From Chamaecyparis obtusa (Eukaryota; Streptophyta; Pinopsida; Cupressales; Cupressaceae): 64,000 nucleotides of DNA. The notes beneath the pieces were generated by a model. It saw only the letters and a program-made list of their open reading frames with translations, was not told the DNA's origin and searched no databases. A program made the position numbers and the translations under genes. This document shows positions 1 through 12,058 of the stretch, piece by piece. The DNA lies in assembly GCA_027943335.1 (NCBI GenBank), contig BSBK01000970.1, forward strand, positions 3,581,501 through 3,645,500. The letters run 5' to 3'. Within the stretch, counting starts at the first letter, position 1. Each line of letters begins with the position of its first letter.

Positions 1-884
1 AGTCGAATCAGAAATGTACAATGTTTGAAGTCTCAACATGACAACGACAATAGGTAGTTGTAGTGAGAACTGATGAAGTCTCAAGGAGATATCGGAGCGC
101 GAACCAAGTATCAGTAGGAAGACGCAGTGAGAACCACTAGTGACCAATACAAGAGAGATCCTCAAGGACAAAAATCTCAAAAGTAGCTAGGCATCAACAA
201 GCAGACGCAGTGAGAATCACTAGTGACTGATGCACGAACAAAACTTTTGAAAGCGGTAGGACGAAGCCCCCTAGACCAGGAAGGTGCCCCCAAGTGTAAC
301 CAGTTCCAATCCATGAAGAGTCGAGGAAAATCTCAAAGACAACTGAAAGCAAGCGCATGAGCTAGAAAACTAAAGCGGGAAACGAACTAAAAGAAGGAAA
401 CAAACTAAAGTAGGAAAGTGGGAAAGAAAACTAAAGCAGGAAAGCAAGAGCCAAATGGTGTTGAGATGAGATGTAGCTTCAAGAAATAAGAGGCACCTGT
501 TTACCAGGTTTTCACCATCTTGGCAGAGATTCTATTTTTTCTACCATGACGCCTGTTTACCAGGTTTTCATCAATGACACATTTTTTCTTCTTTTTCAAT
601 TTTTTTTGTACTTCTCTTTTTTTTTTTTTGTATTTTGAATATTTCATTTTTTTTGTATTTTTGTATTTTTTTATACTTTTCAATTTTTTTAAATTATTAT
701 CAAGGCGCCTGTTTACCAGGTTTTCACCAAGATAATAGATACATCAAAGTGCCTGTTTACCAAGTTCTCACTAAGATGATCATTTTTTTAGGACATTTTG
801 CAATTTTTAGGATTTTTGACAATATACCATTTTTTGGATTTTTTCAGGACCAATAAGTATGTACATGAGCATACAAGGAATGCC
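1..884 (-). other. 3' non-coding tract of the Tat-like element
   Basis: No coding region is supported here. Positions 120-235 hold two copies of a short repeat around GCAGTGAGAA..CACTAGTGAC. Positions 495-772 hold several copies of the motif GCCTGTTTACCAGGTTTTC. A T-rich stretch runs from 570 to 690. The same motif, in the other orientation, follows the integrase of the 18-kb element at 34060-34240, which supports reading this as the shared 3' region of one retrotransposon superfamily. Lysine- or phenylalanine-rich frames in the stretch reflect base composition only. Confidence 0.7.
495..775 (-). repeat. Interspersed GCCTGTTTACCAGG motif array
   Basis: At least four copies of a roughly 20-base motif occur near 497, 551, 706 and 751, separated by T-rich filler. 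On the element's sense strand each reads as GGTGAAAACCTGG followed by a variable AACAGGC. Equivalent copies occur in the 18-kb element at 25980-26110 and 34060-34240. The role is unknown. Confidence 0.75.
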
Positions 885-2279
885 TCAGCTGTAGAATTTC
901 TTCAAGTCAAGAGCATTGATAGGCTCTTTGAGCTTTTCTCCTTTAGTGGTGGAGAGTCGATAAGCGTCAGACCCAAATGTTGCAATAATAACATATGGAC
1001 CAAGCCAGTTTGGCTCAAATTTTCCTTTCTGGATCCGCTGCTGTTGATTCTTGGGGTTTCCTCTCAGGACGAGATCACCCACTTGCAATTCCCTTTGTTT
1101 GACTTTCTTATTGTAAGCTTTAGACATCCTCTTTTGGTATGCTCTTAGATGATCGAACACCACCTTCCGACGTTCATCCAGTAACTCAAGCTCTTGAAGC
1201 CAGGATATTCTATTTTCTTCATCAGTGACGAGGCCCCTTAGAGAGATTCACAATGTTGGAATCTCGACCTCAATAGGCAATACTGCATCTGCTCCATAAA
1301 CCAAGACAAAGGGCATGGCCCCCTTTGGTGTTTGAATACTTGTTCTGTAGGCCCATAAAGCCAGATTAATCTAGAGGTGCCAATCTCTACCAGATTTATG
1401 AATTGTTCTGTGCAATATTTTGAGAATTGTCTTATTAGAAGCTTCTACTTGTCCATTACCCTGGGGATAATAGATAGATGACCAATGCTGAATAATCCTA
1501 AATTTGGTGCATAATTCTCTTAGGTCCTTGTTCTTGAATTTTCCCCCATTGTCAGTGATAATGGATGAGGGTACACCATATATACAGATGATATAGTTTA
1601 GTATAAACATAGCCACATACTTGCCATCAACTATAGCCAGAGGCACTGCCTCAACCCACTTGGTAAAATAGTCGGTAGTTGTGATGATGAACTTATGTCC
1701 TCTTGAAGAAGAAGGATTTATTTGACCCACCAAGTCAAAGGCCCATTGTTGAAATGACCAGAAAATGATGAAAGGAATAAGCTCTTTAGTAGGAGCATGG
1801 ATCAAATTTCCATGAAATCGACATTGTTTACAAGTCTTGGCATATTGAATAGCTTCTTTCTCCATATCTGGCCAGTAGTAACCAGCTCTAATAAGTTTCT
1901 GAGCTAATGTCAGACCACTTGAATGAGACCCACAGATACCTTCATGTACCTCAGCTAGCACATGTTTGGACTCATTGGGTTCTAGACACCTAAGGAGGGT
2001 ACCGTCTAGACCCCGTCTATACAAGTCATTTGCTATGATGACATACAGTGAAGCATTACGAATTAGGTGACGCTTTTCATTATGGGTATAGGTGTCTGGA
2101 ATGATTTGGTCATAGAGGTAGGGATAGATATGGTGGTAGTGAGATGAGTCATGTCCAATGACTGAACAGATCATCTTAGATTCGAGAATGTCATAGGCTG
2201 GGTAGTGTAATGCCTCCACCAAGAATTTGTGTCTGAAGTCATTTTCTGGCATTTGTAACATTGAAGCAAGTGTGGCCAT
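885..2279 (-). pseudogene. Tat-like Ty3 integrase (degenerate)
   Basis: This integrase would insert element cDNA into host DNA. The zinc-binding N-terminus is visible (His pair in the HEGICGSH stretch, then CKQC at about 1835). The DDE core is also visible: Asp in WAFDLVG, Asp in IITDNGG, Glu in GQVEASN. The C-terminal part (1163-885) includes a basic FEPNWLGPYV-type segment. The first part is open from 2279 to 1371, and the frame breaks before the C-terminal part. All three catalytic acidic residues are still present. The homologous integrase in the 18-kb element (33036-33985) aligns over its whole length. The break and the decayed upstream pol make function unlikely. Confidence 0.88.
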
Positions 2280-2360
2280 AGCATCAACTACTTTATTTTC
2301 TACCCTTGGAATTTGCTGGAAAGAAATATGTGCAAAATACTATTTGAGATCATCCACCAT

Positions 2361-2972
2361 TCATTTGTAAGGCACTAGCTTGTCATCTTTTGTTTGGTAG
2401 ACATCATTAACTTGGTTGATGATTAAGTGAGAGTCTCCAAAGACCTTGAGCTCATCCACACGCCATTCAACGACTATCTTCATACCGTTAATGAGAGCTT
2501 CATATTCAATGATGTTGTTTGTGTAGGGAAACAACATTTTATAAGCTTTTGGCATTGAGTATCTTTGAGGTGTTATAAACATAATGCCTACACCCGATCC
2601 TTGTTGAGTGAATGATCCATTAAAGAACATGCTCCAAGCTTGATGTGTGATAAGCATGATGGATTCATCTGGGAATTCAATATTCAAAGGCTGGTGATAT
2701 TTTAGAGGAGCTTCCACCAACTGATCAACAATTGCTTATCCTTTAATAGCTTTTCTTTCCACATACTCAATGTCAAATTCGTTGAGTATCATAACCCATT
2801 TTGCTAGTCTACCCATGAGGGAAGCCTTGCTCAATAAGCACTTTAGTGGATCAATTTTTGCAATAAGCCTTGTAGTGTGAGCTAGCATATAATGCCGCAA
2901 CTTCTGAGAAGAAAATACTACTGCTAGACAAGCTTTCTCAATGATGGAATAGTTCATTTCATAAGACACCAA
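2361..2972 (-). pseudogene. Dual RNase H region of the Tat-like element
   Basis: Two RNase H modules lie in tandem. The first (2972-2736) has the usual Ty3 signature, with YSIIEKACLAVVF and LRHYML segments. The second (2720-2361) is the extra RNase H seen in Tat/Ogre elements: an FNGS motif where DGS is expected, EYEAL, and FGDSHL. Thus the first catalytic Asp of the second module appears changed to Asn, while the Glu and second Asp remain. A stop separates the two modules. The presence of two modules is the best lineage marker in the window. Confidence 0.82.
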
Positions 2973-4411
2973 TGTTCTGTTGATATAATATATAGGTCTC
3001 TCTTTGTTGTTTTAATCTTCTTGAGCTAGGAGAGCACCCAAAGATGTGTTCATTACTGAGATGTATAGTATGAGCGAATTTCCAAGAATAGGAGGCATCA
3101 ATATAGGTGGATTAGCAAGATACTATTTAATCTGAGTAAGTCCTCTATCACATTCTTTGTTCCACTCATAAGTCACACCCTTATGCAAAGTTTTAGTGAA
3201 TGGTTGTGACTTGTCAGCCAACTATGAAATGAAGCACCAGATAGATTGTAGCCTTCCCTATAGTCCTCTCATTTGACTAATGTTCTTGGGTGGAGGCATG
3301 TCCATAATAGCTTGTACCTTTTCAGGATCAACTTATAATCCTTTAGTTGAAATGATATAACCCAAGAGTTTCCCAGAAGTGACACCAAAAGCACACTTTT
3401 TGGGATTAAGTCTAAGACTAAATTGTTCCATGCGGTCAAGTATGGGATCCAAATCTATGAGATGATTTTTTCATTGCATGCTTTTGGATAAAGTATCATC
3501 CACATAATCTTCCATTGTTTTATGCATTATATCATGGAAAATCATGGTGACAGCTCTCTGATATGTTGCTCCAGCATTCTTAAGCCCAAAAGGCATGACA
3601 TTCCAGCAAAAGGTGCCTAGGCACATGTGAAAGCGGTCTTTTCTTGATCTTCTGGTGCAATTTTTATTTGATTATAGCCAAAAAAGCCATCCATCAAGGA
3701 ATACATCTCATAACCTGTCATCATGTCCACTATCATATCAATGTTGGGTAGTGGGAAGTCATCTTTTGGACATGCCTTATTTAGGTCCTTGAAGTCCATG
3801 CAAACATGAATGGATTTATCATGCTTGGTGACTGGAACAATGTTTGAAATCCATTCTGCATAATCAATAGTCCTTATGAAACCAACCTTAAGAAGCTTTT
3901 CTGGCTCTACTTTGACCAAAAGTGCTATGTGTGGATGCATTTTTTGAAGCTTCTGTTTGACAGGTTTAATACCTGGTGCAATGGACAAATGATGCATGAT
4001 TAGATTGGGGTCTAATCTAGGCATGTTAGAGTAGGTCCATGCAAAGTTTATTTTCTTTCTTTGAAAGAAGCTAGTGAACTCTTCTTTTTCTTTTGTAGAT
4101 AGTGACTGAGCTAGATGAATAATTTGTGGAGCAGCCTCTATACCCAAATTCACTGGCTGTGTCAGTTTGATCAATACTGATGACCTCTCTTGAAAGTGGC
4201 TCAGAAGTGTATCAAGTATCTCATCCTTGGGTGCCTCAAAGAGGTTTTCACCATTGGATACATCTTTTATTTTTACTATTTTTGGTTTTGATATTGCCAC
4301 AATGTGGTTTTCACCATCAGAGCATCTATTTTTTATTCTTTTAATTTTTTCACTAAGATACTTGATATCCACCTCTGTCATGCTGACACTACTTTTGCTA
4401 GTGGAGGACAT
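2973..4411 (-). pseudogene. Tat-like Ty3 reverse transcriptase (degenerate)
   Basis: The N-terminal half is open from 4411 to 3617 and contains the fingers/palm motifs SNIVPVTK, CMDFKDLNKACPKDDFPLP and YNQIKIAPEDQEKTAF. The frame then meets a TAG and a shift at about 3617. Further on, the catalytic YVDDT motif can be read near 3491-3510, followed by the LNPKKCAFGV thumb region and several more stops. The palm box is intact but the gene is not. It is followed directly by the first RNase H. Confidence 0.87.
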
Positions 4412-4456
4412 TACAAGTTCAATAGCATGGAGGTAACATGCTAGATCATAATCATT

Positions 4457-5344
4457 CTAGAATGTTAGGACTTCATTGGACGATGAGGGGGAGTTCCAGT
4501 TTATTAGATTGGGATTTTTGAGGGAGAGGGAAGTAGTGACTAGTTGAATCACATCCATAGTATAGCCATCAAAAGTGAGAATGAGAAAGTCAAGACGTAG
4601 AGCGATCTCATCTAAAGGAGCATTCGAATCCCTATAAGACCTTACATCAAAAGTAGAGGACAAGTTAACAGTGGTGGCATCTAATTCGTGTGACCTAATG
4701 CTAGACCCTTCACCTACTTCGAGAAGTCTTTCATAAGTGTGCACCATGTCTATGTCTTTATCACAAGTAGCATCAGACAAAGATTCAAATTTGTACTCGT
4801 GTGAGTCAGTACTTGATGTGGGAATTCCATTAGCACTGGCTTTATCATCATCTTTACCCCTTGCAGTATTAATAGCTCGATAAAGTAGATCTTTTTCAAA
4901 CTGTTCTTGGAAATGTGGAGTTATGTACCATTCACGCTGAGAGTCGAGATCAACTATTTGTATTTCTCTCCATTGGTCATAAGTGAGTCGATGCACCGAA
5001 ACGGTCTCATCCGAATCACTATCAGTCTCTACCACGTGGACAGGTATAATGTGTTCATCTAGTTTTGCAAATATTGCAGCAAGTTCTGGAGGAATAGGAT
5101 ATGGAAATGTGTCTTCATCAGAGCTGGCCTCTGGATTTACCTCTAGAGTAGTATCTTCAAACTCTGGTTTAGGTTCAAGTTCAGGTTCTGGCACAAACTT
5201 GTTTATCCTTAAATGAAAAGGGATCTTTTTGAAGCCTAAGCCAGCAGTATCCTTTGTATGGCGACCTGTAGCTTCAATGGGCTTCAACAAACCATTGTCA
5301 TTCCTTCCTATAGGACCACTCCCCTTATAGCCAAAGCGCTTCAT
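4457..5344 (-). pseudogene. Linker ORF between protease and RT with G-patch-like motif
   Basis: This 295-residue frame is open. Its N-terminus has glycines spaced as in a G-patch (FGYKGSGPIGRNDNGLLKPI, then GLGFKK), a motif found between protease and RT in many plant Tat-type elements. The rest is acidic and low in recognisable structure (EPELEPKPEFE stretch, then Asp/Ser-rich). No catalytic motif was seen. It probably forms part of the gag-pol polyprotein rather than a separate protein. G-patches generally bind RNA, so an RNA-binding role is inferred only. The frame ends at 4457, just before the RT frame at 4411. Confidence 0.62.
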
Positions 5345-5699
5345 GATCTTGAAGGCTTCACTGTATGGCTCTTGTTCTAAGTTTGGAGGTGGAGTAGTTG
5401 TTTCAACTATTTCTTTTCCTTTATATATCCAAGCTTTGACAGCTCTTTCTTCATCCTCATCTTCTAAAGGTGTAGAGGCCCTTACAAAGGCACCATTGTA
5501 GGTTGTTTGAGGAGGGTCATCAGAATTTTTGTCATCTCAAAAGGTCTCCCATAAGAGTGTGGAGATGGAGGTAGAGCAGCTAGTGATAGCACAAGTTCAA
5601 TTCGGTATTCTCCCATGCTTGTATCCTTAAGTTTCAAGGTTTGTTCCATTTCCTTTAGCTTAGCATCATAGAACTCAGTGGACTCTCTATTAGCTAGAA

Positions 5700-6120
5700 C
5701 AAAGCTATCTGTAGATTACACAAGAGTGTTGCAAGAGTAATTGGTATTAGTAGGCACAGTGACTTCCACTCCATGGAATGGAAACTTAATGCATTGATGG
5801 TATGTGGATGGAACAACCTACATCTCATGAATCCATGGCCTACCCAACAAGATGTTGTAGGCAAGAGGAATGTCAAGAACTTGAAAAGTAACATCTCTTT
5901 CAACAGGTCCTATGTGGATAGGTAGCACAACTAAGCCTTGGGACTTGTGTTCCTCTTCATCATAAGCTTTGATGGTAATATTTTTGTGGGAGTCTATACA
6001 ATTCTCATCATAACCTATCTAAGTAAGCAGCTTAGCAGAACAGATATTAATACCAGCACCATTGTCTATGAGCACTCAGTGGATGCGCTTAGGACCTATC
6101 ATGACCTCTATATGCAAGGG
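5700..6120 (-). pseudogene. Retropepsin-like protease remnant
   Basis: Read with stops on the minus strand, the active-site motif DNGAGINI lies at about 6080-6055. It is followed by an AYDEEEH segment and by YNILLGRPWIHEM near 5860-5820, the conserved C-terminal ILLGRPW box of Ty3 proteases. Several in-frame stops interrupt it. The order gag, protease, RT is as expected. Confidence 0.72.
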
Positions 6121-6474
6121 AGCATTATGTGGATGGCTTAGAGAGTGATCGTCTTCTTTAGAGAAGGATAGATAGTGAAGCAAGGTCAAATGACCCACCA
6201 TAGATTGGAACCGTTTAAGATCAAGATCCTTGGGAACGTTTTCCTCGACGAGGGCTTTATCTAAAATCTACCTGTGAGCAGGCAAGATCTTCATCAACTC
6301 AAAAATGGTAATCTAAGCATTAGTTCATTAGAGCTGATCTAAGATGCTATAACTAGCTAAGCTAGATGTAGGAACCAACTTCATGTTCTTGTTGGCAGGG
6401 CCAACATCAGTCTTGTCAGCAATTTGTTTTGGAGCAGACATAGGAGGATCGGGACCTTTCAAAACAACCCTTCC

Positions 6475-8820
6475 TCATGATCGAGTGATGACATTAGCAT
6501 AATCTTGAGGTTGTTCAGATTCAGATGAATGAGATGCGGAACTATGCAAGATGAAGGGAGTCTTAGGTTTGGGAGTGTTGCCACCCCCCTTAATGGTAAT
6601 CATGTCACAATACTCTATCTCAATAGGTTCAATCATACCAATGACATTTCCATCATTCGTGTACATGTAATTGACTTTAGCATTGGTAGTCTTAGCATTT
6701 GAAGACTCACCCTTCTCATGAGGAGGGAAGGGATCCTTGAATGCTTGATGGTCCAAATTCTTGTTATGGCCATCCATAACAATGTCACCACTATCAATCA
6801 AATCTTGGACCTTGTGTTTCAACTAAAGACAAGTAGAAGTCTTATGACCCTTATTCTAGTGATAGTCATAGTAAGCATTGTCATTCCATCAATGAGGTCA
6901 TGGTTGTGGGTCATAGAGATGCTTTTCCAAAGGAGAAAGAATCTGATTCTGCACAAGAGTTTTATATACCACATCAAGTGGTTCTCCCAAGGAAGTAAAT
7001 TCGCGCTTGGGTTGAGATGCCCAAGGTTTGTTCCTAGAAAACCTTGAAGGTTATTGATTTTTCATCATAGGCTTTTCAGCAGCTTTGACCGCCTGTATGC
7101 TAGAAGAGATATTAAAGACAGACTTAGCAAGTTTCACGGTCACATTGTCGACCACTCCATTGTTCACAATGTCTCTATTCTTGTTAACAAACTTCCCTTT
7201 ATCCTTATTTGGGTTTGAAGATCCTTGTTTGTCGTCTTTACTTAAAGTCAATTCCCCTTTTTTGATCATAAAGGCCTCTATTCGCAGTTCTTGTTTAATC
7301 ATACTATCAAAGGTTAAAGGACATTGTAATTGCACTTGGTATCCGAAGTCTGGGATAAGATTATCCAAGAAAATGTCAAGTCTCTTGGACTCTGGTAGCT
7401 TGTGAGGACACCTTGTAAATAATTGTCTCCACCTTTGGAGAATTGTCAAAAAAGATTCTCCTTGTCACTGTTTTAAATTGCAAAGATCCCGGATGTTGAC
7501 TGGATGCTGAATATTATGCGAGTAATGTTGGAGAAATAGATTAGCCATTTCATCAAAAGTCTTAATGCTAGTGGGTAGGCGAGAAAACCACTCCATAGCT
7601 GGTCTGCCCAAGATACAAGGAAATAGGTGCATAAGATACATTTGGTCATGCATGAATTCCATAGATAATGCACCAAACTCCCTTAGGTGATCTTGGGGAT
7701 TGGTTGCACCCAAGTATTTGTCATATTTTAGGAGCTCTACACCTCTAGGAAAAGGTGGCATGTGAAGACTTTTGTCAAAGGGGAAAGGACAAATACTTTC
7801 CATTGTGATTTGTTGGGTTCCATTGTGAATTGTTGGGCAGGTTTTTTCTTATTCTTCGCAAGTTGACTAATCTGATCTTGCATGTCTTGAACCATTTTTT
7901 GCAACTTTGTGGTCTCAGTCTCTTCTTCCTTGGCCACAAGCGTTTCAACCTGATAGTCTGGGGGTAACTTGGCCCCTTGTTTAGCTAGCTCAAGAAAGTA
8001 ATTGTCCTTCTCTTCTAGAAGGAGAATCTCCATCATCTTAATAAGACCCTTATTTTCTTTGGCAGCGTCTATATCATTTTGAGTTATGGTGTCATCACCA
8101 TCATTTCCAAGGATCTCATAAACACTAGGGACTTCATCCTGACTCTGATAAAAAGGATCATTAGTAGTGATACGCTGGTTGACCACCTTGAGCTTGTTGT
8201 TGATCATCTTGGGTTAGATCATAGCGTTGCTCATGTCGAGGTTGAGCATGATGTTGGTCATTAGAAGATTGACCAAAATTTTGGTTGTTTTGAGACTGAT
8301 CAAAAGTTTGACAGTATTTGCCTGGTTGGAAGTCAAATGGCTCTCCCATCTTGTTGTAGGCTTGTGTAGTAAATGAGGACTCAGTAAAATGATACACACA
8401 ACATTGAAAGGGCATGGCCAAGGTAACCTTTGGTGTGTGAATAGGATCAAAAGGATCAATAGGTTTAGATGAGTCAATATCATCAACATGATCGATAGGT
8501 TCAATGATAGGACTAGTCCGAGGAAGCGGTCTTCCAAAGTTGTGAAATAATGAGTTGTTTTGGAAGAATGAGTTATCTTGACCTTGAAATGAGAAACCAA
8601 GTTGCGCTTCAAACAACAGATTAAAACACTCTTGGAACACTGGAGATGATTGAGACGAGCTATCTTTCAAAGTAGTCAATGAAGAACTTGAGGATCCCTC
8701 ACAACGTTCAGATTGCACAATAGGTTCGGGACAACTTGTTTCCTGATTATGAGGTTTATCTCTATCTTGATTAGTATTACGAATGGGGTAAATTTTTCCA
8801 CTTTGAGTCGTGACAATCAT
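6475..8820 (-). pseudogene. gag of the Tat-like element (degenerate)
   Basis: The gag starts at ATG 8820 with a polar Ser/Gln-rich region (to 8161). It passes through an overlapping frame (8207-7737, coiled-coil-like EEETETTKLQKMVQDMQDQ) and the CPFPFDKSLHMPPFP segment. The capsid-like Retrotrans_gag core follows (7803-7051; MEWFSRLP and FLQHYS motifs). A damaged zinc knuckle near 6880-6830 reads YDYH..NKGH..STC, with its first Cys changed. The tail is at 6822-6475. Frameshifts divide it into at least four pieces. The CPFPFDK segment recurs at the gag start of the 18-kb element (about 23670), showing common descent. Confidence 0.82.
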
Positions 8821-11004
8821 AGATGAAGATGAAATGAGAGAAGACTCAGGATAATGCTAAAACTCTATCTCTAGGAATAATGAAAAGGAGATAAAGGCTA
8901 GAACAACCAAGATGTGAAATGCACTTGGTACGAGTTGTCAGGAGTATGGCCAGAACAACTGAGATAAGATTATCACAATGCAAGGTACAAAAGCACAAAG
9001 AGATGAGACAAAAATCAAGGAGACAAATGAGAGTTTAAGAAAAATCAATCAGTTTGCAACTCGAGACACTCAGTTTTTGATAGTGAACAACAAGAAAATA
9101 GATAAACAGACATCAGACAAAAACCAGATCATATAAATAGTCAACCAGTCAATGGGAAATAAGTCTCTATTTTGGAAAACTAGGCTACAGGTTCACGCGA
9201 GAGAACACCAGGCCACGTGAGAGAATGCTAGGCTTTGCGTGAGAGAATGAAAGCTCGCATGAGAAAGTACTCAATTTCTGAAACTTCGTGCGGAAAAAAG
9301 ACAGTGTTCGACAGTTCAACACAAATTTTGAGATAAAGGACAGGTTTCAAGACATAATGTAAATGATTCTTAGATAGGAAATCCAGTTTCTAGTTAGCTT
9401 GAAGGATAGTTTAATCAACAATCTCAGTTTGATGGTTGCAATCATTCATTTACAAGCATAAAGGTTTGATCAAGCAATGACGACACAAGTAGTCGAAAAT
9501 AGACCTACCAAGGACAAAGAAACCTGGTAGTATTATGGGAGTCTTTGTTTAATCATGATGGACAAGTTTAAGATTCGATAACAAACACATATTTATCCCT
9601 ACAAAAGAAATGGTGAGAAGACAAAACCTTTGCCCCACTGCTTATGTGCATGTGTGCACCTCACATAGCTGTGTCACCCCCTAGAGGGCACTCGTGTTTT
9701 TGGTGTTTCCAAGGAATCAATAGTATATGTTCAAAGATTACCCTTGCGGCAAGGGCCAGTGTCATATACCACCTTCAAGCATCCAAGTGCATGCCTATGG
9801 TGGGAATCTACAGGAGAGATTCTTCCCCCTCCCTGTGCAAATATTATGACTCCTTTCAGAGGTGAACCGAGTAGGAAACTAACTAGGGAAATTTCTTAGT
9901 GGGATTCCATCCACACTAACCTTTGGTTCCCCCAATATAGGGCTAGGGCCTCATAGCCACACCAACACCCAAAATTCATACATCCCTGCAAGAAGGGCTA
10001 GGAGCGGCGCCGCTTAGTACAATAGATAGAGCCTTCTCAAGATGATGTCAAAATCAAGAGAAGGAAGTTAACATGGTTTTAGAGTCTTTAGACTCAACAC
10101 AAAATTCTTTATTATAGTGAGGCGGAATCACTGACGATAGGTGCATACTCACTTGGGCCATTCCTAGAGGTTCAACTTCCGGCAGACCCTCTAAAGGTGA
10201 CACAACTTGGCTTAGATCTGAGGGTTTGATTTTATGTTTCTCTCAAAGAGAGAAGAGCATACTTCTCTACCTCTTCACTTCACCCAAACACATCAAGAAA
10301 ATTCATCACCGATTCAGCTTCACTCCACCAAATCCACAAGCTTTTGGGTTTCTGGTTCTCTCAAAGAGAGAAGAGCATAATCCCCTAGCAAGTAGAAGTG
10401 TTAAAGATTCACTACCTTTCCCCACTTCCCCAGGTATCCATCATTCTAGCAACATCTGGGTCTCAGTTTCATCCATGGGCATCACTTCCACGTAATGAAG
10501 AGCCTTTTCCCTACTTTGCTATCATGACCCTTAAGAAATTTTAATGGAGCCCTAATTAGACTATATGAATGAAAGCAAGAAAATGAACACAACATTTTAA
10601 TTATTCTTCGACAAATGTCCTGCAATCAAATGATTAGCAAGTTTTAAGATCTTCGACAAAGCGACCTACAGACCACTGTTATGCTGTGATAAAAATAGAG
10701 ATATAAAATAAACAACAAAAACCAGATGTCAGGAAAAAACAACAGAAAATTACAGAATCTAGAAATTTTAATTGTCTAACAGAGAAACTTCGCACGAGGA
10801 AGTATTGCATAGTGTGTGAGAAAATACTAGGGCCTGCGTGAGAAAGTACAATGTTACGTGAGAGAGTGCTAAAGGGAGAAAAACTTTGTGCGGTATGCTC
10901 AGGAATCTCGCACGAACTTTCATACATAGAGAAGTACGAACATACGATAGATTGCATAATTCAAAAAAAGTTTAAAATCAATGAGGCCAGAAATCAAATT
11001 TTCT
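8821..11004 (-). other. Untranslated leader of the Tat-like element
   Basis: This 2.2-kb stretch between primer site and gag has no credible coding region. It holds two clusters of a degenerate CGTGAGAGAA-type motif (9190-9290 and 10790-10925). It also holds a direct repeat of TCTCAAAGAGAGAAGAGCAT at 10239 and 10358. Long repeat-bearing leaders are usual in Tat/Ogre elements. The 9640-9990 part is relatively GC-rich. Confidence 0.7.
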
Positions 11005-11022
11005 GCCCCACGGTGGGCACCA
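11005..11022 (-). other. Primer-binding site of the Tat-like element
   Basis: The minus strand reads TGGTGCCCACCGTGGGGC three bases after the LTR end. This is close to the TGGCGCCCACCGTGGGGC sequence commonly seen after the 5' LTR of plant Tat-like elements. The 18-kb element has TGGCACCCACCATTGGGC at the matching place. Confidence 0.75.
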
Positions 11023-11025
11023 GAA

Positions 11026-12058
11026 TGTTATAAGCTAAACCTGGACCTCTAATCCAGCTACAAACACAACATAGTCATTGATCGATCATCAAATCATGAA
11101 ATTGAGTATGAATTACCCATTCGCATGATTCTATCAATTCGACCTGTTGCCTTCTAATTAACTGGGGTGTTTGATTTACTCTCAGAATGAGAGCCAACAA
11201 CCTTAAGACCAAGCTAATATGAAGGATTTTCAAAGCTTGAAAGATGAACAACAATGAAATTAATCTAGAAATGAGTGCAATTAATCTAAAAGCTTGAGAG
11301 AAATATGAAGGGCAATTAATCTAAATAACTTGAAGTAAATATGATAATGCAAGCTAATCTAAATAGCTTTGAAAGAAATATGATATTAATCTAAATGACA
11401 ATGATCAAACTATATTAAATGAGAGTGCAATATTATACTAAAATGAGAAATTAAACTAATTATGTAATGAAAAAGCTTAGAAATATGAAGATAAATGAGA
11501 CTAAAATTCGCTATAGTATGGATGCTCTCACAATTGCCTCCTAATTAAAGAGGAAGAAGGTTCATTATATAGACAAGCCTAGGAGAGGAATGAAGAGTTT
11601 CTTGAAATGAAATCGATGACTCTTCATTCCCAATTGAGACAAATATTCAAAGATTTATTTAATTAAAGAAAGGATTATTGCCACATATGGGTGACCATTC
11701 GAATAATTTGAATTATTAATTCAAATAAAGGTGTCCATTCAAATAACTAAATAAGATTAATTCCTTTTTATGTGTATTAGCCAAAGGGGGTGGATTTTTA
11801 ATTTAATTTAAAGCACTTAGGACTTTAGAATTAAATTAATATATCATAGGGATTATTTAGCTAATAAAGTTGAATACTTAGGAATTAATTATGGTGTGAG
11901 ATTAATGCAAATTAGGGTTTTTCCAATTGACATTAAGTCAAGTAAAGTCAGATAGGAGAGAGAAAATTGCCTAGTAAAATAGGACTTTAGAGATGTGAAA
12001 TTGAAGAAATGCACCAAAATTGATTGAAATTATTAGGTGCCAATTTTGGGGTATTACA
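11026..12058 (-). repeat. 5' LTR of the Tat-like element
   Basis: On the minus strand it begins TGTAATACCCCAAAATTGGC at 12058 and ends in CA at 11026, about 1033 bp. The first twelve bases match the LTR start of the 18-kb element. The primer site follows immediately. The partner LTR lies outside the window, so its divergence cannot be measured. Confidence 0.85.

Larger units (their letters stand above)
1..12058 (-). mobile_element. Degenerate Tat/Ogre-like Ty3/gypsy retrotransposon, 3' LTR outside window
   Basis: Read on the minus strand the order is 5' LTR (12058-11026), primer site (11022-11005), a 2.2-kb leader, gag, protease, a G-patch-like linker, RT, a first RNase H, a second RNase H, integrase, then a 3' non-coding tract running off the left edge. 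Two successive RNase H domains and the long leader and 3' tract are typical of the plant Tat/Ogre lineage. Coding parts carry many stops and frameshifts, so the copy is dead. The right flank 12059-12063 reads ATTTG. The uninterrupted site survives in repeat R2 at 43069-43073, so the missing left flank should also be ATTTG. Confidence 0.9.

Noticed and set aside
501..683. Lys-rich 60-residue minus frame
   Set aside because: Produced by a T-rich stretch in the 3' tract of a retrotransposon; low complexity and no conservation.
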